NCBI GenBank assembly: GCA_036898135.1
Contig: CM072525.1
Location: forward strand, 49,553,858 to 49,617,857
Direction of reading: 5' to 3'
DNA length: 64,000 nucleotides
From: Oncomelania hupensis
Lineage: Eukaryota; Mollusca; Gastropoda; Littorinimorpha; Pomatiopsidae
Part shown: positions 33,400-43,949 of the stretch, one piece after another
How the letters are laid out: each line of letters opens with the position of its first letter
Numbering within the stretch: the stretch's first letter is position 1
Notes under the pieces: generated by a model
Told to the model about the DNA's origin: nothing
The model's database searches: none
Seen by the model: the letters and a program-made list of their open reading frames with translations, nothing else
Translations under genes and position numbers: made by a program

Positions 33400-33660
33400 C
33401 TGCACTCGCTACTGTGTCGCAAGCTAAGCACCGTCCAGTGCGGTTAGCACTTGGATGGGTGACCGCAAAACGTGACGCGACAAATAACAACGCCCCCAGT
33501 TGACTCAACTGTGACTGAGTACCTACTCTCTTAAGGGTGGGGAAGGTAAAGCAGCGAGGGAAAGAGATGGGCATCACCCTCATTACTCTGGCCCAGGATA
33601 AGTGTTATCTCCAACATCACGCTCCCCTACGGCCACAAGGTTATGGGCCTACCTTTAACT
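33400..33660 (+). repeat. 5S-rRNA-derived SINE (SINE3-like)
   Basis: At 33410-33472 the sequence follows the middle and 3' half of 5S rRNA: AAGCTAAGCA (A-box region) then GGTTAGCACTTGGATGGGTG and ACCGC (C-box region). It then departs into an unrelated body (GGGTGGGGAAGGTAAAGCAG, CATCACCCTCATTACTCTGG). A 5S head fused to a foreign body is the definition of a SINE3-type element. The 5' half of 5S is degenerate. Confidence 0.75.
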
Positions 33661-33960
33661 TTTTATTGTTCACTGCATAAACCTGCACGGCACGTAAAAT
33701 ATACGCCTGCCCTTTCTCTCTCTTGATTTAAGCCCGCTTTCACAAAATACATCTATTTTCACCTATTACTCATTCCCCACCCCATCAACAACAATCTTTC
33801 CCTAAATAAAATCATTTAAATACTTAAGTTTTCTATTATCACCTATGTAGATACAGAGTAGCTTTTAAACATAGCTTGGCAGTCTAGTCATTCGTATTGT
33901 CTCATCAGCTTAGCCTGCTTATTTATGCATGAAGTTGTAATAGACACCTCAAGCTACTGG

Positions 33961-34030
33961 GGTCTGGTAGCACAGTTGGTAGAGCAGCTTACCAGTAAAG
34001 GTTCCTGGTTTGAATCCAGGCTTGATCAAA
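33961..34030 (+). repeat. tRNA-like SINE head with intact T-arm
   Basis: TAGCACAGTTGGTAGAGC resembles a tRNA D-arm/A-box, and CCTGGTTTGAATCCAGG is a perfect T-stem and loop with the B-box. The anticodon stem is weak and no acceptor pairing is seen, so a SINE head is more likely than a gene. Confidence 0.55.
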
Positions 34031-34246
34031 TTTTCCTCTTGTCATCAACTGGTTGTCTAGTGTCAGAATAATGTAACCAGTACACTCCAGTGTGGTGTGG
34101 CTATAATCTGCAATTATTAGGCTACCCCCTCCCTCACACTTACACCCTACCACCACCACAACCCTCTTTACCACAACCCACCACCACCCGCTATCCCCCC
34201 TCTCCTCATCACTTTCACACACTCTCATCCCACCCCATCCCACTGG

Positions 34247-34463
34247 GGTTCGATAAATTAGAGTATAGCCTTAGCGTCCCCTGCGTGGGATGTCTTTATT
34301 GTAAAGTGACCAGATGGTAAACTGCCTTCAGTGTTACCACTAGGGTTGTTTCGGCAGATCTTTTATGCAGATCAGGAGTGAGTCCTCTTTCACTTCTATG
34401 GTCCTGATTTGGCTTGGAAGAGTCCGCTGGACCTAAAGCAATAGCCATGTAATGTAATGTAAC
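34247..34463 (+). repeat. Interspersed repeat family A, copy 4
   Basis: GGGGTTCGATAAATTAGAG to GGACCTAAAGCAATAGCCAT and (TAATG)n; near-complete 3' unit inserted just left of the second Polinton remnant. Confidence 0.88.
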
Positions 34464-34499
34464 TTACAGTTAAACTTATAATGACTTACAGTTGACTAA

Positions 34500-34620
34500 G
34501 TATGGACTTAAGTTGACCTACTAAGTAATTTTTAAAAAAGTAACCTTTGTAATTTTATAAGTATTTTGTCTTTTGGTGGTCAATTTTAAGAATTAATTTC
34601 GTATGTTTACGTTTTTTAAG
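34500..34620 (-). pseudogene. Polinton ATPase 3'-end remnant (fragment)
   Basis: TTTTATAAGTATTTTGTC, then GGTCAATTTTAAGAATTAAT, aligns with the 3' end of the Polinton ATPase and with the longer remnant to the right (35.33-35.42 kb). It is cut at the TTAA site by the next element. Confidence 0.55.
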
Positions 34621-34624
34621 TTAA

Positions 34625-35300
34625 CTCATTGAAGTCGCAGAGTGCCAGACTCGGCATCATTCCAGAGTCGCAGGATTTTAGGCTATTTTTTAAAAATCCC
34701 ACCAAATGTACTAGACAACATAGAAACATAAAATAAATTGCAAATGAAAGCTTAAAGTATGTATCTTTAATTTCACTTACCACCAATCTGCTATAATCCT
34801 CCAGAAAAAATATTTTGCACCAAAAACACATCACTTTTGCAAAAAAACACTTTTTTTATAAGAAGCACAATACCTATATGTTGCACCCATTTTTGATATG
34901 AAAATATTTGATTCTCTTGTTTCTATGAAGTAAAAACACAGTAGAAATGAATTTTACACAAAAATAATCATGAAAGCACAATCAAAAGAGGCATTTGTCA
35001 CATAACTAAAACAAAATTTTCCCAACAATCGGCGTTCAAAATGGGAAGCCATTTTGTAAACAATGAGTTGCTAGCTTTATAAATATCGCGAAATCTCTAG
35101 AGAAACTTTGTCAAAAATATGGTCAAAGGGAAGCAATCTACTCTAAAAAGACCACTTTTAAGTCTGGGTATTGCTTAGGTCCCTTGGTACTCATTTTCTG
35201 TTATAAAAAAGGGGGAACACCCAACGTACACATAACAGCAGCACGCTCCTCTGAGGCACCGCTAGTGCCGTAGCACCATTTGCGGCACGACTTCAATGAG
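34625..35300. mobile_element. 676-bp TTAA-flanked TIR element (piggyBac-like MITE)
   Basis: Perfect 13-bp inverted ends CTCATTGAAGTCG (34625-34637) and CGACTTCAATGAG (35288-35300), each flanked outside by TTAA (34621-34624, 35301-35304). TTAA duplication is diagnostic of the piggyBac superfamily. No transposase inside; small frames look random. Both flanks are Polinton-derived, so it is nested. Confidence 0.8.
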
Positions 35301-35304
35301 TTAA

Positions 35305-35948
35305 TGTTTCAATTTAACTAAATAACTTTTTAAAAAGTAACTTTTCTACCTACAGAAGTATCTTCTAATCAGTTGGTTGAGTAGTTTTAAGAATCAATTT
35401 TGTGTGCTTGTGTTTTTAACTTGTTGTTTTTGTTTTAATCTTTCTTCTTTCGATTCAATTCTATCATTGTCTTTTAAACAGATGTCAAAGATGTCACAAT
35501 CTTTACCCAAGAATGAAGATATGACTTTAATTTGTTCATGGAAATCCTTGGAAATCGAATTAAATTTTTGAGAAAGTATCCAAATACTAATACATTCATG
35601 TCTTCCACTGAAAGCTAATTTACTTAATGTGTTTCGTTTTAATACAATGTCTTTTTCTGCACTGCAGTCATCTATGTGAATAAAGGGTTTCCTTCATTTT
35701 CAAATATATTATAGAAATAATTTAAATACTCAGTAACCTACCATGGGGATTAACAATGAAGACGTTGTCATCAGTCCAAATCAATTTACTTTCTAAGTAA
35801 ATCTTATTCTGCTTGGATAAAAAATGACTGCAATTGAAATGTTTTATGTAATATTTTTCTAAAGGATCAAGAACAAAGACTTGGATTGTTCGTTATAATT
35901 ACAGTACTCCTTTCTCCTTTAAAACCTAAATGGGTTCTCAACCATACC
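35305..35948 (-). pseudogene. Second Polinton remnant: ATPase fused to capsid N-terminus by deletion
   Basis: The minus strand from about 35885 down to 35330 aligns along its length with the ATPase gene of the main Polinton. Shared landmarks include TTCATTTTCAAA, TTTCGTTTTAATACAATGTC, TTTTTCTGCACTGCAGTCAT and CAGTTGGTTGAG, with many stops and indels. Immediately to the right (about 35886-35945) GGATTGTTCGTTATAATTAC and CCTAAATGGGTTCTCAACCA match the N-terminal part of the capsid gene (main copy 21100-21165). About 1.2 kb is therefore missing between them. Strong divergence indicates an older insertion than the main Polinton. Confidence 0.8.
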
Positions 35949-35949
35949 C

Positions 35950-36215
35950 TGTGAGTTCTAGCACTGAATAAAATAGACCCAACGTTTCCTGGAGTGTCTT
36001 AAAAGGCGTCTAACAAAGGTGATGTTGGCATGCAATTGCTGGGCGAAAGTCTTCCACAAAGAAGTCACCAGCCAGGATGGAGGACCCTAATTTTACTATA
36101 GGTTCAACGACCACGTGCTAGGGGCCAACGCGAGCCACACTGTTCTCGTAGATTTCAGCTGTGGCCAACAGCCTGGAGAGAATTGGCCCTGCCAGGTCTA
36201 TCTTGCCCACCATAT
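35950..36215 (+). repeat. Endonuclease-type LINE 5' end
   Basis: Plus-strand copy of the LINE leader seen on the minus strand at 12.7-13.2 kb (AATAGACCCAACGTTTCCTG, GCTGGGCGAAAGTCTTCCAC, GGTTCAACGACCACGTGCTA). It is interrupted at 36215 by a solo LTR and resumes at 37672. Confidence 0.85.
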
Positions 36216-37671
36216 TGTGATGGTGGGTATATTGTTACTGGGCTCTGCTAAATGGAATGCTATTACCCACTCGTCTTTTTCTGCGTGGGATTGGCTAGTG
36301 TAATCACCCTATGACTAATCTTAATACATTTATAAGTTTAGCTCAGTCTGTGTGCAGATAGGGTTATGGAGATAGGGATGAAATGGTAATAGCTTCACTG
36401 ACACACTAGCTCTCACACGGCTATGAAAAATAGGTAGTCCAGCCACTTGTTAAAAGTAAAAAACACACATTTATTTCCTCTACTCTATACAAAATCTTCT
36501 AATCTCTACACTAACTTAAATGTCCAAATTTCACTTCGAGTAGTTCACTCCTTGATGGGTCTATGCAGCTACTGTTCTCGATATTTGTTACTGTCTCATC
36601 TTTGGGCTATGAGTATTCTCTGTCCTATTATTCAGTTTTCTGGAAGAGTAGACTATCGCACAGTCCTTTTAGAGTAGTGTTTGTGCACTTCTTCTGTGAA
36701 CTTAACTGTATAGTCGAGGTGCGGTGTTGTTGCCTCTTTTTCTTGGTAGATGACTACGGAGCTAGTGGAGCCCAATGCTCTCGCTGCTCAAGGTTGCAGG
36801 CCACATGTCTGGGTTGCCTCTTTGTGGGATTTATTCCCTGCCGTGGACCACGATGCCTGCTCGTCTGCAAAATATGAGACGAATTTCTGCAATGCCTTGT
36901 ATACACAGGTTGTGCAGAGCATCTCACTGATGGCAGAAATAGCCCTTAGTTGAGATCGCTCCACTTATACAATACAAGGGACGATCATTCTTCTAAGTCC
37001 GTGGTCCACTGGAATCTCCAACATAATTCCTATACCTATATATACATCGTGGCTAAACTAAACACATGGAGAAGTAATTAACAATATACACATTCTCCTG
37101 TACCGCCACTGGCCTGCAATAATACACATAGGAGAAACAACAGTTGGACAGTGGAGGCTACCTTGTGGTGCCGAAATATGTCGGGTTCGCCACGTGGTCA
37201 AGCAAAGTTTTACTAACAATCATAATTCTAAAACATGGCAAAACTTCACAAACATAATACTGAAATAATATCAATAAATCGTGATGAAACAAACGATTGA
37301 TCATTTACCTCCTTGACAATGTCAGGCCCTGGCTATATTGCGATGAATGATTTTCATCAGTCACCTGCTGTAGTCTTTCTGAGAGAGATTTTACAATGCG
37401 CATCCTGCTATCATGCAGTCCAGACGAAGACTAACTTTCCTCCCGCTGGGGCGAGACTACAAGAAAAGTAACGCCACCTAGTGGGGGTAGCGGTTGATTG
37501 GTCAGCTGGATGAGGTCACGGCTTATCTTAGTGAAACTGTAGCCTACACATGCTGAGCACAACCTAACTTCGGTCGTCTGCTAGTCAGCGACTTAACTTA
37601 CATAGGTCAAAGCAGGCTGAACGTTGGAGGCTTGAAGCCGTAGTGCAGGGTCTAAATAGTCTCTTGTGACG
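36216..37671 (-). mobile_element. Solo Gypsy LTR inserted in a LINE
   Basis: About 1.46 kb from TGTGATGGTGGG (left) to CTCTTGTGACG (right). It is homologous end to end with the 5' LTR at 46288-47755 and in the same orientation. The LINE leader stops at its left edge and continues at its right edge. Flanks CATAT (36211-36215) and CCTAT (37672-37676) look like a 5-bp target duplication with one substitution. Confidence 0.85.
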
Positions 37672-38420
37672 CCTATGATGAAAAGAACCACTCACTCCAT
37701 ACCGAGCCCTGGTCACCAAGGATCGCACCTTCCGTTTGCCACCAGGACGGAGGTGATACATGTGCTACTGATGGACAACTTACCAGGATCCGCACGAAAA
37801 ACAACATCGTCATAGGAACCTGGAATGTCAGGACCCTAACTGTGGAGGGAAAATTAGAAGAACTGGCCCATGAGCTGGACCATTATTCATGGAACATTTT
37901 AGGCATCAGCAAACTGCACTGGAGAGGCCTAAGGAAATAACGACCGACAAAGGCCACAAGCTTTATTTCAGCGGGTGAGATGACAGGCACGAACATGGCG
38001 TTGGATTCTTAGTCCACAAAGGCATTCTAGCCATTGTCATGGGTTGCCGCCCAGTCTCCAGTAGACTCATTACCATCCGTCTGAGAGCAGCCCTTTCAAC
38101 ATCACCATCATCCAAACCTATGCCCCAACATGAGACTATTACGACAGCGAAGTCGAGGACTTCTATGAAGTTCCACTGGCTGTCCTTGACCACCAAAAAA
38201 GAGATAGTCATAGTGCAAGGCGAAAAATGCCAAGGTTGGCCAAGATGTGCAGCACAAGACTGAATGCCAATGGACCCAGTTGTCAGCAACAACTGGGGAG
38301 ACACATATGGACCCACTGCAAAAAGTCTGAAATGACAGGGGTCTGGTGGTTTCATGAGAATAACAGTCTGGGCAAAAGCATCGGGTCAAAACAGACTGGA
38401 CAGGCACAGGCCACTTGAAG
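37672..38420 (+). pseudogene. LINE apurinic-type endonuclease domain, decayed
   Basis: Continues the LINE interrupted at 36215. Around 37800-37940 the frame reads NNIVIGTWNVRTL, then EGKLEELAHELDHYSWNILG, the conserved N-terminus of the endonuclease domain of RTE/ingi-like LINE proteins. Stops and frameshifts follow, though fragments of the domain (RLITIRLRAA) persist to about 38260. This is probably the 5' partner of the 3' ends at 9.8-10.5 kb. No reverse transcriptase follows here. Confidence 0.75.
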
Positions 38421-39278
38421 AATGACACAACATGACCAGCAGACTGACAAGAATGCAAGACTGAGTCGAGTCCACATGGAAGAGATAAAACACCAAAGAA
38501 GAGATGAAACTGCAAGATAAAAAAAAATTTGGGAAGATTGGAACACAAGAAATAACTCAACCTGTGCAGCCACTGAAATTGTCAAGCAAAAATGTGTGAT
38601 GAAATTGGAGTGTGAAAAACGAAAAAGAATCACTGATGCCTACCGAAAAAATCAACAATGAAAGAAGCAAATCGAAGGAGAAAGAAACAGAAAGAGAAGT
38701 GTGACGAAAAGAAGAGAAAAAGAGAAGTCTGAAGATACAGTTAGAAAAAAAAATAAAGCAAGTTTGCTTACAGAAGATCAAAAATTCTTGAAGATAGATC
38801 TGACTGGATTGTTGAGTTAACATAAGAAGAAAAGGAGGAAAGAGAGATGAGAAAGGTAAGAAAGTGGGGAGTGGGTATGGATTGAAGTCGCTTGGATCAT
38901 TTCTCAAAAGATAAGTGGGGAGTTAAAAAGATTATCAAAGAAATAATTAAATAAACCTCATCAAAACTCAGCCATCCTGAAAAAAACTCAACAAGAAAAT
39001 GAACAATCAAAAGAACAAAGCATTCAGAAGAAATAAAGATTTTCAATAATCTGCAAAAATCTAGCAAGAATAAAAAAAGTGTTTGTAGACTTCAAAAAAG
39101 GGTTTGAAATGCATGAGCAACCATGAGTGAAATCTCTTTAGGTGGGGGTTAATTCCGGGCGCGAGGGGTATGACCTGGCCTAGGCTGATCTATACCCAGG
39201 GGGTTAAACCCACCTAGGCTACATTATACCCAGGGTCTAAAGTAGCCAGGGGTATATTCTGGCCTGTTACACCGGTCA
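38421..39278. other. A-rich anonymous sequence
   Basis: A purine-rich segment (many AAGAAG/GAAAGA runs, 38460-39110) that may be decayed LINE, then a GGTATGACCTGGCCTAGGC block with repeated ATACCCAGG (39180-39260) just before the 3' LTR. No gene recognised. Confidence 0.45.
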
Positions 39279-39814
39279 TGCTCGACACGTGGTCACGCAA
39301 CGTTGGACTAACAATTTCAATTCTTCGCATAGCAAATTCCACAAACATAATTTAACAATAATATAAATACATCACGATGAAACAGAAGTATGTTCATTTA
39401 CCTTTTTGACAATGTTAGGCCATGGCTAACTTGATTGAATTCGAATATTCAACAAGCCCTGCTTCCCTGGTCTATCAGTGGAGAGATTTCTGCAAGAACG
39501 TAGCTGTGTACTCTAGGCAGTTTGAATGTAGACTGACTTTCTACCTCTCTGCTTGAATCAGCCAGAACTGGTTCTACCTACTCTAGCTATGTTCTCATTG
39601 GCTAAAAAATCCGAGTGGCTGTAAAATCGAAGCTCTATCGCAGGCTGTGATGATGTCATTAACTTATATTAACTGTGCTTGCATCAAGCTACAACTGTGT
39701 TACGCATGATCACTTTTGTCGTCTGCTTCAGACTAACAGTGACCTTCTAAGTCTACACTGACTAAACAAGGCAAAAGCTCAAATTGTGCGGGGTAAACTG
39801 GGCCTCTTGTTACA
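39279..39814 (-). mobile_element. Gypsy element 2, 3' LTR (first ~536 bp only)
   Basis: Starting at 39814 on the minus strand (TGTAACAAGAGGCC) it matches the first third of the 5' LTR, down to the CGTGGTCACGCAACG segment near 39285. The remaining ~0.9 kb is absent. A purine-rich GTTGAGGGAGCC (39815-39826) precedes it as polypurine tract. The truncation explains the missing target duplication. Confidence 0.8.
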
Positions 39815-39980
39815 GGCTCCCTCAACTGAAAAAAGGCGATGACTACTGGATTCGACCTTTTTCTACTAAGAGCCTAGTTTAACACTGCACTATCCTAGGG
39901 TCCTATTTAAAAACTAGTTAATTTGCTCTATCTGCGCTGCAATGCTATGCCAGGTAGCTATGGACACTAGTGACAGGGTT

Positions 39981-40547
39981 TTACTGGACGGGGACGAATT
40001 CTGGTGCTGTGGCCCTTAGTTGTGTTGGGTGGGCGCCAGTTGATGTGTCCTCCACGAGATGGCGACTCAGGTAGTCGGCTCCGTGGTTCTCTTTGCCGGG
40101 GATGCACTCGATTGAAAAGAGTATGCCTGAAGGGTGAGTGCCCATCGCATCAGGCGCGAGTTCAAGGATTTGGAGGCTGCCAGGAACGATAGTGGTTGGT
40201 GGTCCATCTGAAATGTGAAGTGGGTTCCATACAGGTTGAGTTGAAACTTTTGTATGGCCCAGACTAGCCCAAGGCATTCTTTCTCCGACGTGGCGTAGTG
40301 TGCGGGTCTCGGTTTTCTGCTGGCGTAGGCGACAGGGAATGGCGTCTCGGTGTTCTGGGGGGTCGCGCTGTAGCAGTACTGCTCCGAGGTCTAAGTCACT
40401 TGCGTCTGTGCGTAGAACGAATGGCTGTGTCAAATCTTGTATGTGGAGTACTGGCGCCGATGTCATTTTCTCCTTGAGGGTTTGGAATGCTGTCTCGCAT
40501 TCGGCTGTCCAAACTACTTTGTCCGGGGGCGGCTTTCCGTGTTCCAT
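39981..40547 (-). pseudogene. Gypsy element 2 RNase H region
   Basis: 188-residue frame. The N-terminal connection domain (VVWTAECETAFQTLKEKM) leads to the RNase H start FVLRTDASDLDLGAVLLQ, with the first catalytic Asp. The middle is scrambled by a frameshift, and the end recovers with IECIPGKENHGADYLSRH, the usual RNase H C-terminal block of Gypsy. It is followed by noncoding DNA and the polypurine tract, i.e. it is the last pol domain. This confirms that no integrase follows. Confidence 0.85.
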
Positions 40548-41023
40548 TTGTCAGTGCGCTGCTTTTATAGTTGTGGATGAACTTCTGGTAGAAGCCGCAG
40601 AGTCCCAGAAAACGACTATACTGCCTTTTTGGTCTTGGGCCTAGGAGCGTCGAGCAGACGTTTCACTGTCTTTTCTACCGGTCGCAGGCTTCCTTGACTT
40701 ATGGTGTGTCCCAGGAATTCTAATTCCGTGAACCCAATCTGGCACTTGGTGGGTCTTGCCGTCAATCCAGTGTCTCTGAGGCGGGCGAGAAGTCGTTGTA
40801 GAAGAGTGACATGTTCCTCCCACGTAGGTGTTGCGATGAGGATGTCGTCCATAAACGAGTGTAGGTGCTCGCTGCTCAGGAGTGCCAGGAGTTTCCGCAT
40901 CATGTCGCTAAAGATGCTGGGTGCGTTGTGTAGTCCGAATAGAAGTACATTGAACTCGAAGTGTCCTTCCATGGTGCAAAACACTAGGTACTTTCGGACT
41001 TGCGGTCGTACTTGTATCTGATA
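40548..41023 (-). pseudogene. Gypsy element 2 reverse transcriptase, C-terminal part
   Basis: The frame 40616-40984 reads HFEFNVLLFGLHNAPSIFSD, the catalytic FMDDILIATPTWEEH and the thumb LEFLGHTISQGSLRP. This is a standard Gypsy RT palm with a YxDD variant (F-M-D-D). A frameshift near 40600 leads into the RNase H frame. The N-terminal RT lies beyond a 1.1-kb solo LTR insertion. Confidence 0.9.
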
Positions 41024-41027
41024 GTAC

Positions 41028-42103
41028 TATAACCTTTGAGGGAAAGTTATACGGGGAAGAGGATGATGATAAGGGATGATTGTGGAACTTGTAAGCTCGA
41101 CATGGTTATTGTAGTGAGTCAGAGGGGCAGAAGTGTTGGTATTAGCTAGCACGTGCGATACATATTCGCCTAGTCAGCAGTTACTGCAGTTGCTGGCCGG
41201 GAAAGTTTATAGTTTGCATGGTCAGTTGCATGACGCATACAGGTACCTACTTCCGGCTATTTTTCCTATAGGGAGCGCCCGGACAGTTCTTAGTTCATGA
41301 TTGGCTGGAGCTTGGCGCATTACCTTATCTAGAGAGATGCGGATTTTCTGCAGAGATTGTGGAATAAAAGGAAGAGAACAAAGGAGGCTCGCTCTCTTAT
41401 CTTTGACCTCCTGCTTCGTCCAGTCCGCTCTTCTGTACAGAATGCTAGAACGTAGGGCAGTCAGTATATAATATGTAGTGAATTTAATAATGTAAAGAGA
41501 CTGCGGGCTCTTTTCTCTTGTGCATAATGGGTTAGGATGTGTGTAGGATAATTACTACAAAGCTTGGTGGCTTGCATTTAGTAGTTGTTTAATTGGTGAT
41601 TTTGTTATTTAGAGGCAAAAGTGAGATTGAAAGTTAATCAGTAAATGAGCTGATAAGTAAGTTAGGGCCGGTCGGTTCTAAGGGTATGTGCATAGCTTAG
41701 ACTGCTGTTTTAGTCTATTACTGTTAGTATAGGGTGAAAGTTCGTGTTTTCAATGGAGGAACGAAGGGCGAAAGAAAATGAAAAGATATGGTAAGAAACA
41801 ATGAATTTACTTGACTATTATTTGCATTGTTAGTTAGAATATATGTGCATGCGAGTTTTATGTTTCTTGGTTGACACGTATTAATTAGATTATTAAAATT
41901 GTATAAAAAATGGAGACAAGCTGTAGTTTATTGTGTTTTATTTGAGCGCGTGGCAAACCCTTTTTGAACGGCAGTGAGACTGATTCTACCTTGTTTGTCT
42001 TGTCTATTAGTTTGGTTTGTCATGCCCTTTCCCCGTACAAGTACAGAATTAAGTAGTTTAGATTAACTCTCACAAGATAACGCAAATATAGAGACGCGTT
42101 ACA
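41028..42103. mobile_element. Solo LTR of another family, TSD GTAC
   Basis: A 1,076-bp insertion that splits the RT gene. Ends TATAACCTTTG and GACGCGTTACA form a short imperfect inverted repeat. GTAC flanks both sides (41024-41027, 42104-42107). RT homology stops at one GTAC and resumes at the other. A TATA-like GGAATAAAAGGAAG occurs at about 41364. No coding capacity, so a solo LTR of a Gypsy-type element is the best reading. Confidence 0.8.
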
Positions 42104-42484
42104 GTACCCTTTGCTGAGGTCGATGCGTGAAAAGTACTTCGCTCGCTGTAGTTTGGGAAATAGTTCCAGCCAGAGCCACTTCCGGACCAGACCGACCTAT
42201 TTCCCAAGCTACAGCTACTCGGTGTTGTTGCGAAAACCCAACGGAGAGCATCGACTGTGCATCGACTTCAGGCTTCTGAATGCCGTAACGCAGGTCGGTC
42301 TGGTCCGGAAGTGGCTCTGGCTGGAACTGCGTTACGGCATTCAGAAGCCTAAAGTCGATGCACAGTCGATGCTCTCCGTTGGGTTTTCGCAACAACACCG
42401 TGCCTGCACTTTAGGGGGAAGTAGACGCTGAGATGATTCGGCTGCCAGTAAGATGTCTATCTCTTTATTGATGGCTCGCTGCTA
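42104..42484 (-). pseudogene. Gypsy element 2 RT N-terminus with fold-back duplication
   Basis: The minus strand encodes LLRKPNGEHRLCIDFRLLNA, the RT entry block, and then FQPEPLPDQTDL. The same coding block also appears inverted on the plus strand (about 42215-42293), and the GCCAGAGCCACTTCCGGACC segment is present both ways (42165-42200, 42293-42326). So roughly 180 bp has been copied head-to-head inside the gene. Confidence 0.8.
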
Positions 42485-43790
42485 TGATAGTGGCATCGGG
42501 TAGAGCTTCTGGCGGACGGGGGTTGGGTCGGTCACCGTTAGGGTTACCTCGACGAGGTCTGTCCTCCCTGGTCGGTCTGTGAGCACAGTCTGATGTTGTC
42601 GAATGACCTGTAGTACTTGCCGTTGCTGTTTGGCGGCCGGGTCTCCGTTGAGTATCACGTCTTTGTGGGTTTCCTTAGAATGCAGGGGATACTCTACTGC
42701 ATTGGTCTCCACGCTTTCTCCTTCTTCCACGATGGAGATGGCTAGCAAGTTGTGAGTGCTGGGGGTCGCTGGTCGGTCCGTATATTTCTTGAGGAGATTG
42801 ATGTGGTGGTATCGGACTCTCCCGTTTACCTCTACTTGGTAGACTGTCTTGGATTTCTTGGCAGTCACCCGGGACGGTCCTCTCCAAACGATGTCCAGCT
42901 TGTTGGTTCCACTTGGAAGTAAGAGTAGCACTTGATCGCCTACTTGCAGTTCTCGGTCCTTCGCGTTGCGGTTGTAGTACTTCACCTGACGGACTCTTGC
43001 CTTCTTCAGTGCTTCACCAGCTTTCTTCCACGTGGCTTTGAGGGTTTCCTGCAGGTCTGCGACGTACTTGGTTGCACCTCTGGGTGTGTCGTCTATCTTG
43101 GCTTCCGTCCAACTTCTGCATAGGGCTTCTAGCGGTCCTGCTAGTGGCCTGCCGAAAAGCAATGTTGACGGGGTGTAACCTGTGGCTGCAGGGGCGTTTC
43201 TCGATATGCGAACAGTGCCGCATTCACGTTGGTGTCCCACGCTTCCGGGTTGTCGTCGGCGTCTTTCCTGAGGATGGTGAGAAGGGTTCCATTCAATCTT
43301 TCTACTTGTCCGTTGCTGGCTGGGTGGTACGGTGGTGTGCGAATGTGATGAACTTGTATCAACTCGAACACGCCTTGCATCAGGCGGCCGGTGAACTGAG
43401 ATCCGTTGTCCGTTCTAATGCTGTCCGGGAAACCCACTCTGGTAAAGATGGCGATGAGTGCATCTGCAATCTTCCTGGTGTCGATCGCTGGCAACGGGAC
43501 TGCTTCGCACTACATCGAACGGGCGTCGACGAGTGTGAGTAGAAATCTGTTCCGCTTCTTCGTCATGGGTAGAGGTCCCACTATGTCTACTGAGACTTGC
43601 TGGAATGGCACGCCGACTACTACCGATGGTCCTAAGGTAACTGGTACGGTGTGATGGCGCGGGGAATATCGTTGACATTGGTGACACGATTTCACGTAGC
43701 GCTTGACATCCTCCGTGATTCCTGGCCAACAGTAGTGTGCGCTGATTCTCTGTACTGTGGCTCCAATTCCCATATGTCCGCTGTGGCATG
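42485..43790 (-). pseudogene. Gypsy element 2 integrase and INT-RT linker
   Basis: From 43773: a zinc-binding end (CHQCQRYSPRHH), the catalytic first Asp (FQQVSVDIVGPLPMT), an in-frame TAG at 43510-43512, then DSIRTDNGSQFTGRL (second Asp) and HPASNGQVERLNGTLL (Glu). A frameshift near 43190 leads to the C-terminal frame 42482-43240 with a GPY/F-like module (NKLDIVWRGPSRVTA) and the RT lead-in TDPTPVRQKLYPMPLS, ended by an in-frame TAG at 42482-42484. The integrase thus sits before RT. All catalytic residues are visible but the gene is broken at least three times. Confidence 0.92.
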
Positions 43791-43949
43791 CTGTGGCCTA
43801 ATTCTAGTACTTGGGGTCGAGGGGTGGCTGGTAGTACTAGTTGAGTGTGATCTCCATCTCCTTGCCGATGTAGAACTCCGTCTTCCAGGTAGAAGTCTCC
43901 TTTGTGAGGAGAGGGGGGGGGGGTGCGCCTTGGGTAACTTCTGAAAGCA

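Noticed and set aside
33961..34030. Functional tRNA gene
   Set aside because: Only the T-arm and A-box region are convincing; acceptor and anticodon stems do not pair properly.
37165..37190. TGGTGCCGAAAT as a primer-binding site, implying a plus-oriented element with the LTR at 36.2-37.15 kb
   Set aside because: Whole-unit comparison shows LTR homology extends another 0.5 kb to a TG...CA boundary with target duplication, and a better PBS lies next to gag at 46261-46279 in the minus orientation.
38557..38907. 116-residue minus-strand frame rich in Phe/Ser
   Set aside because: Complement of a purine-rich, probably decayed LINE segment; no motif.
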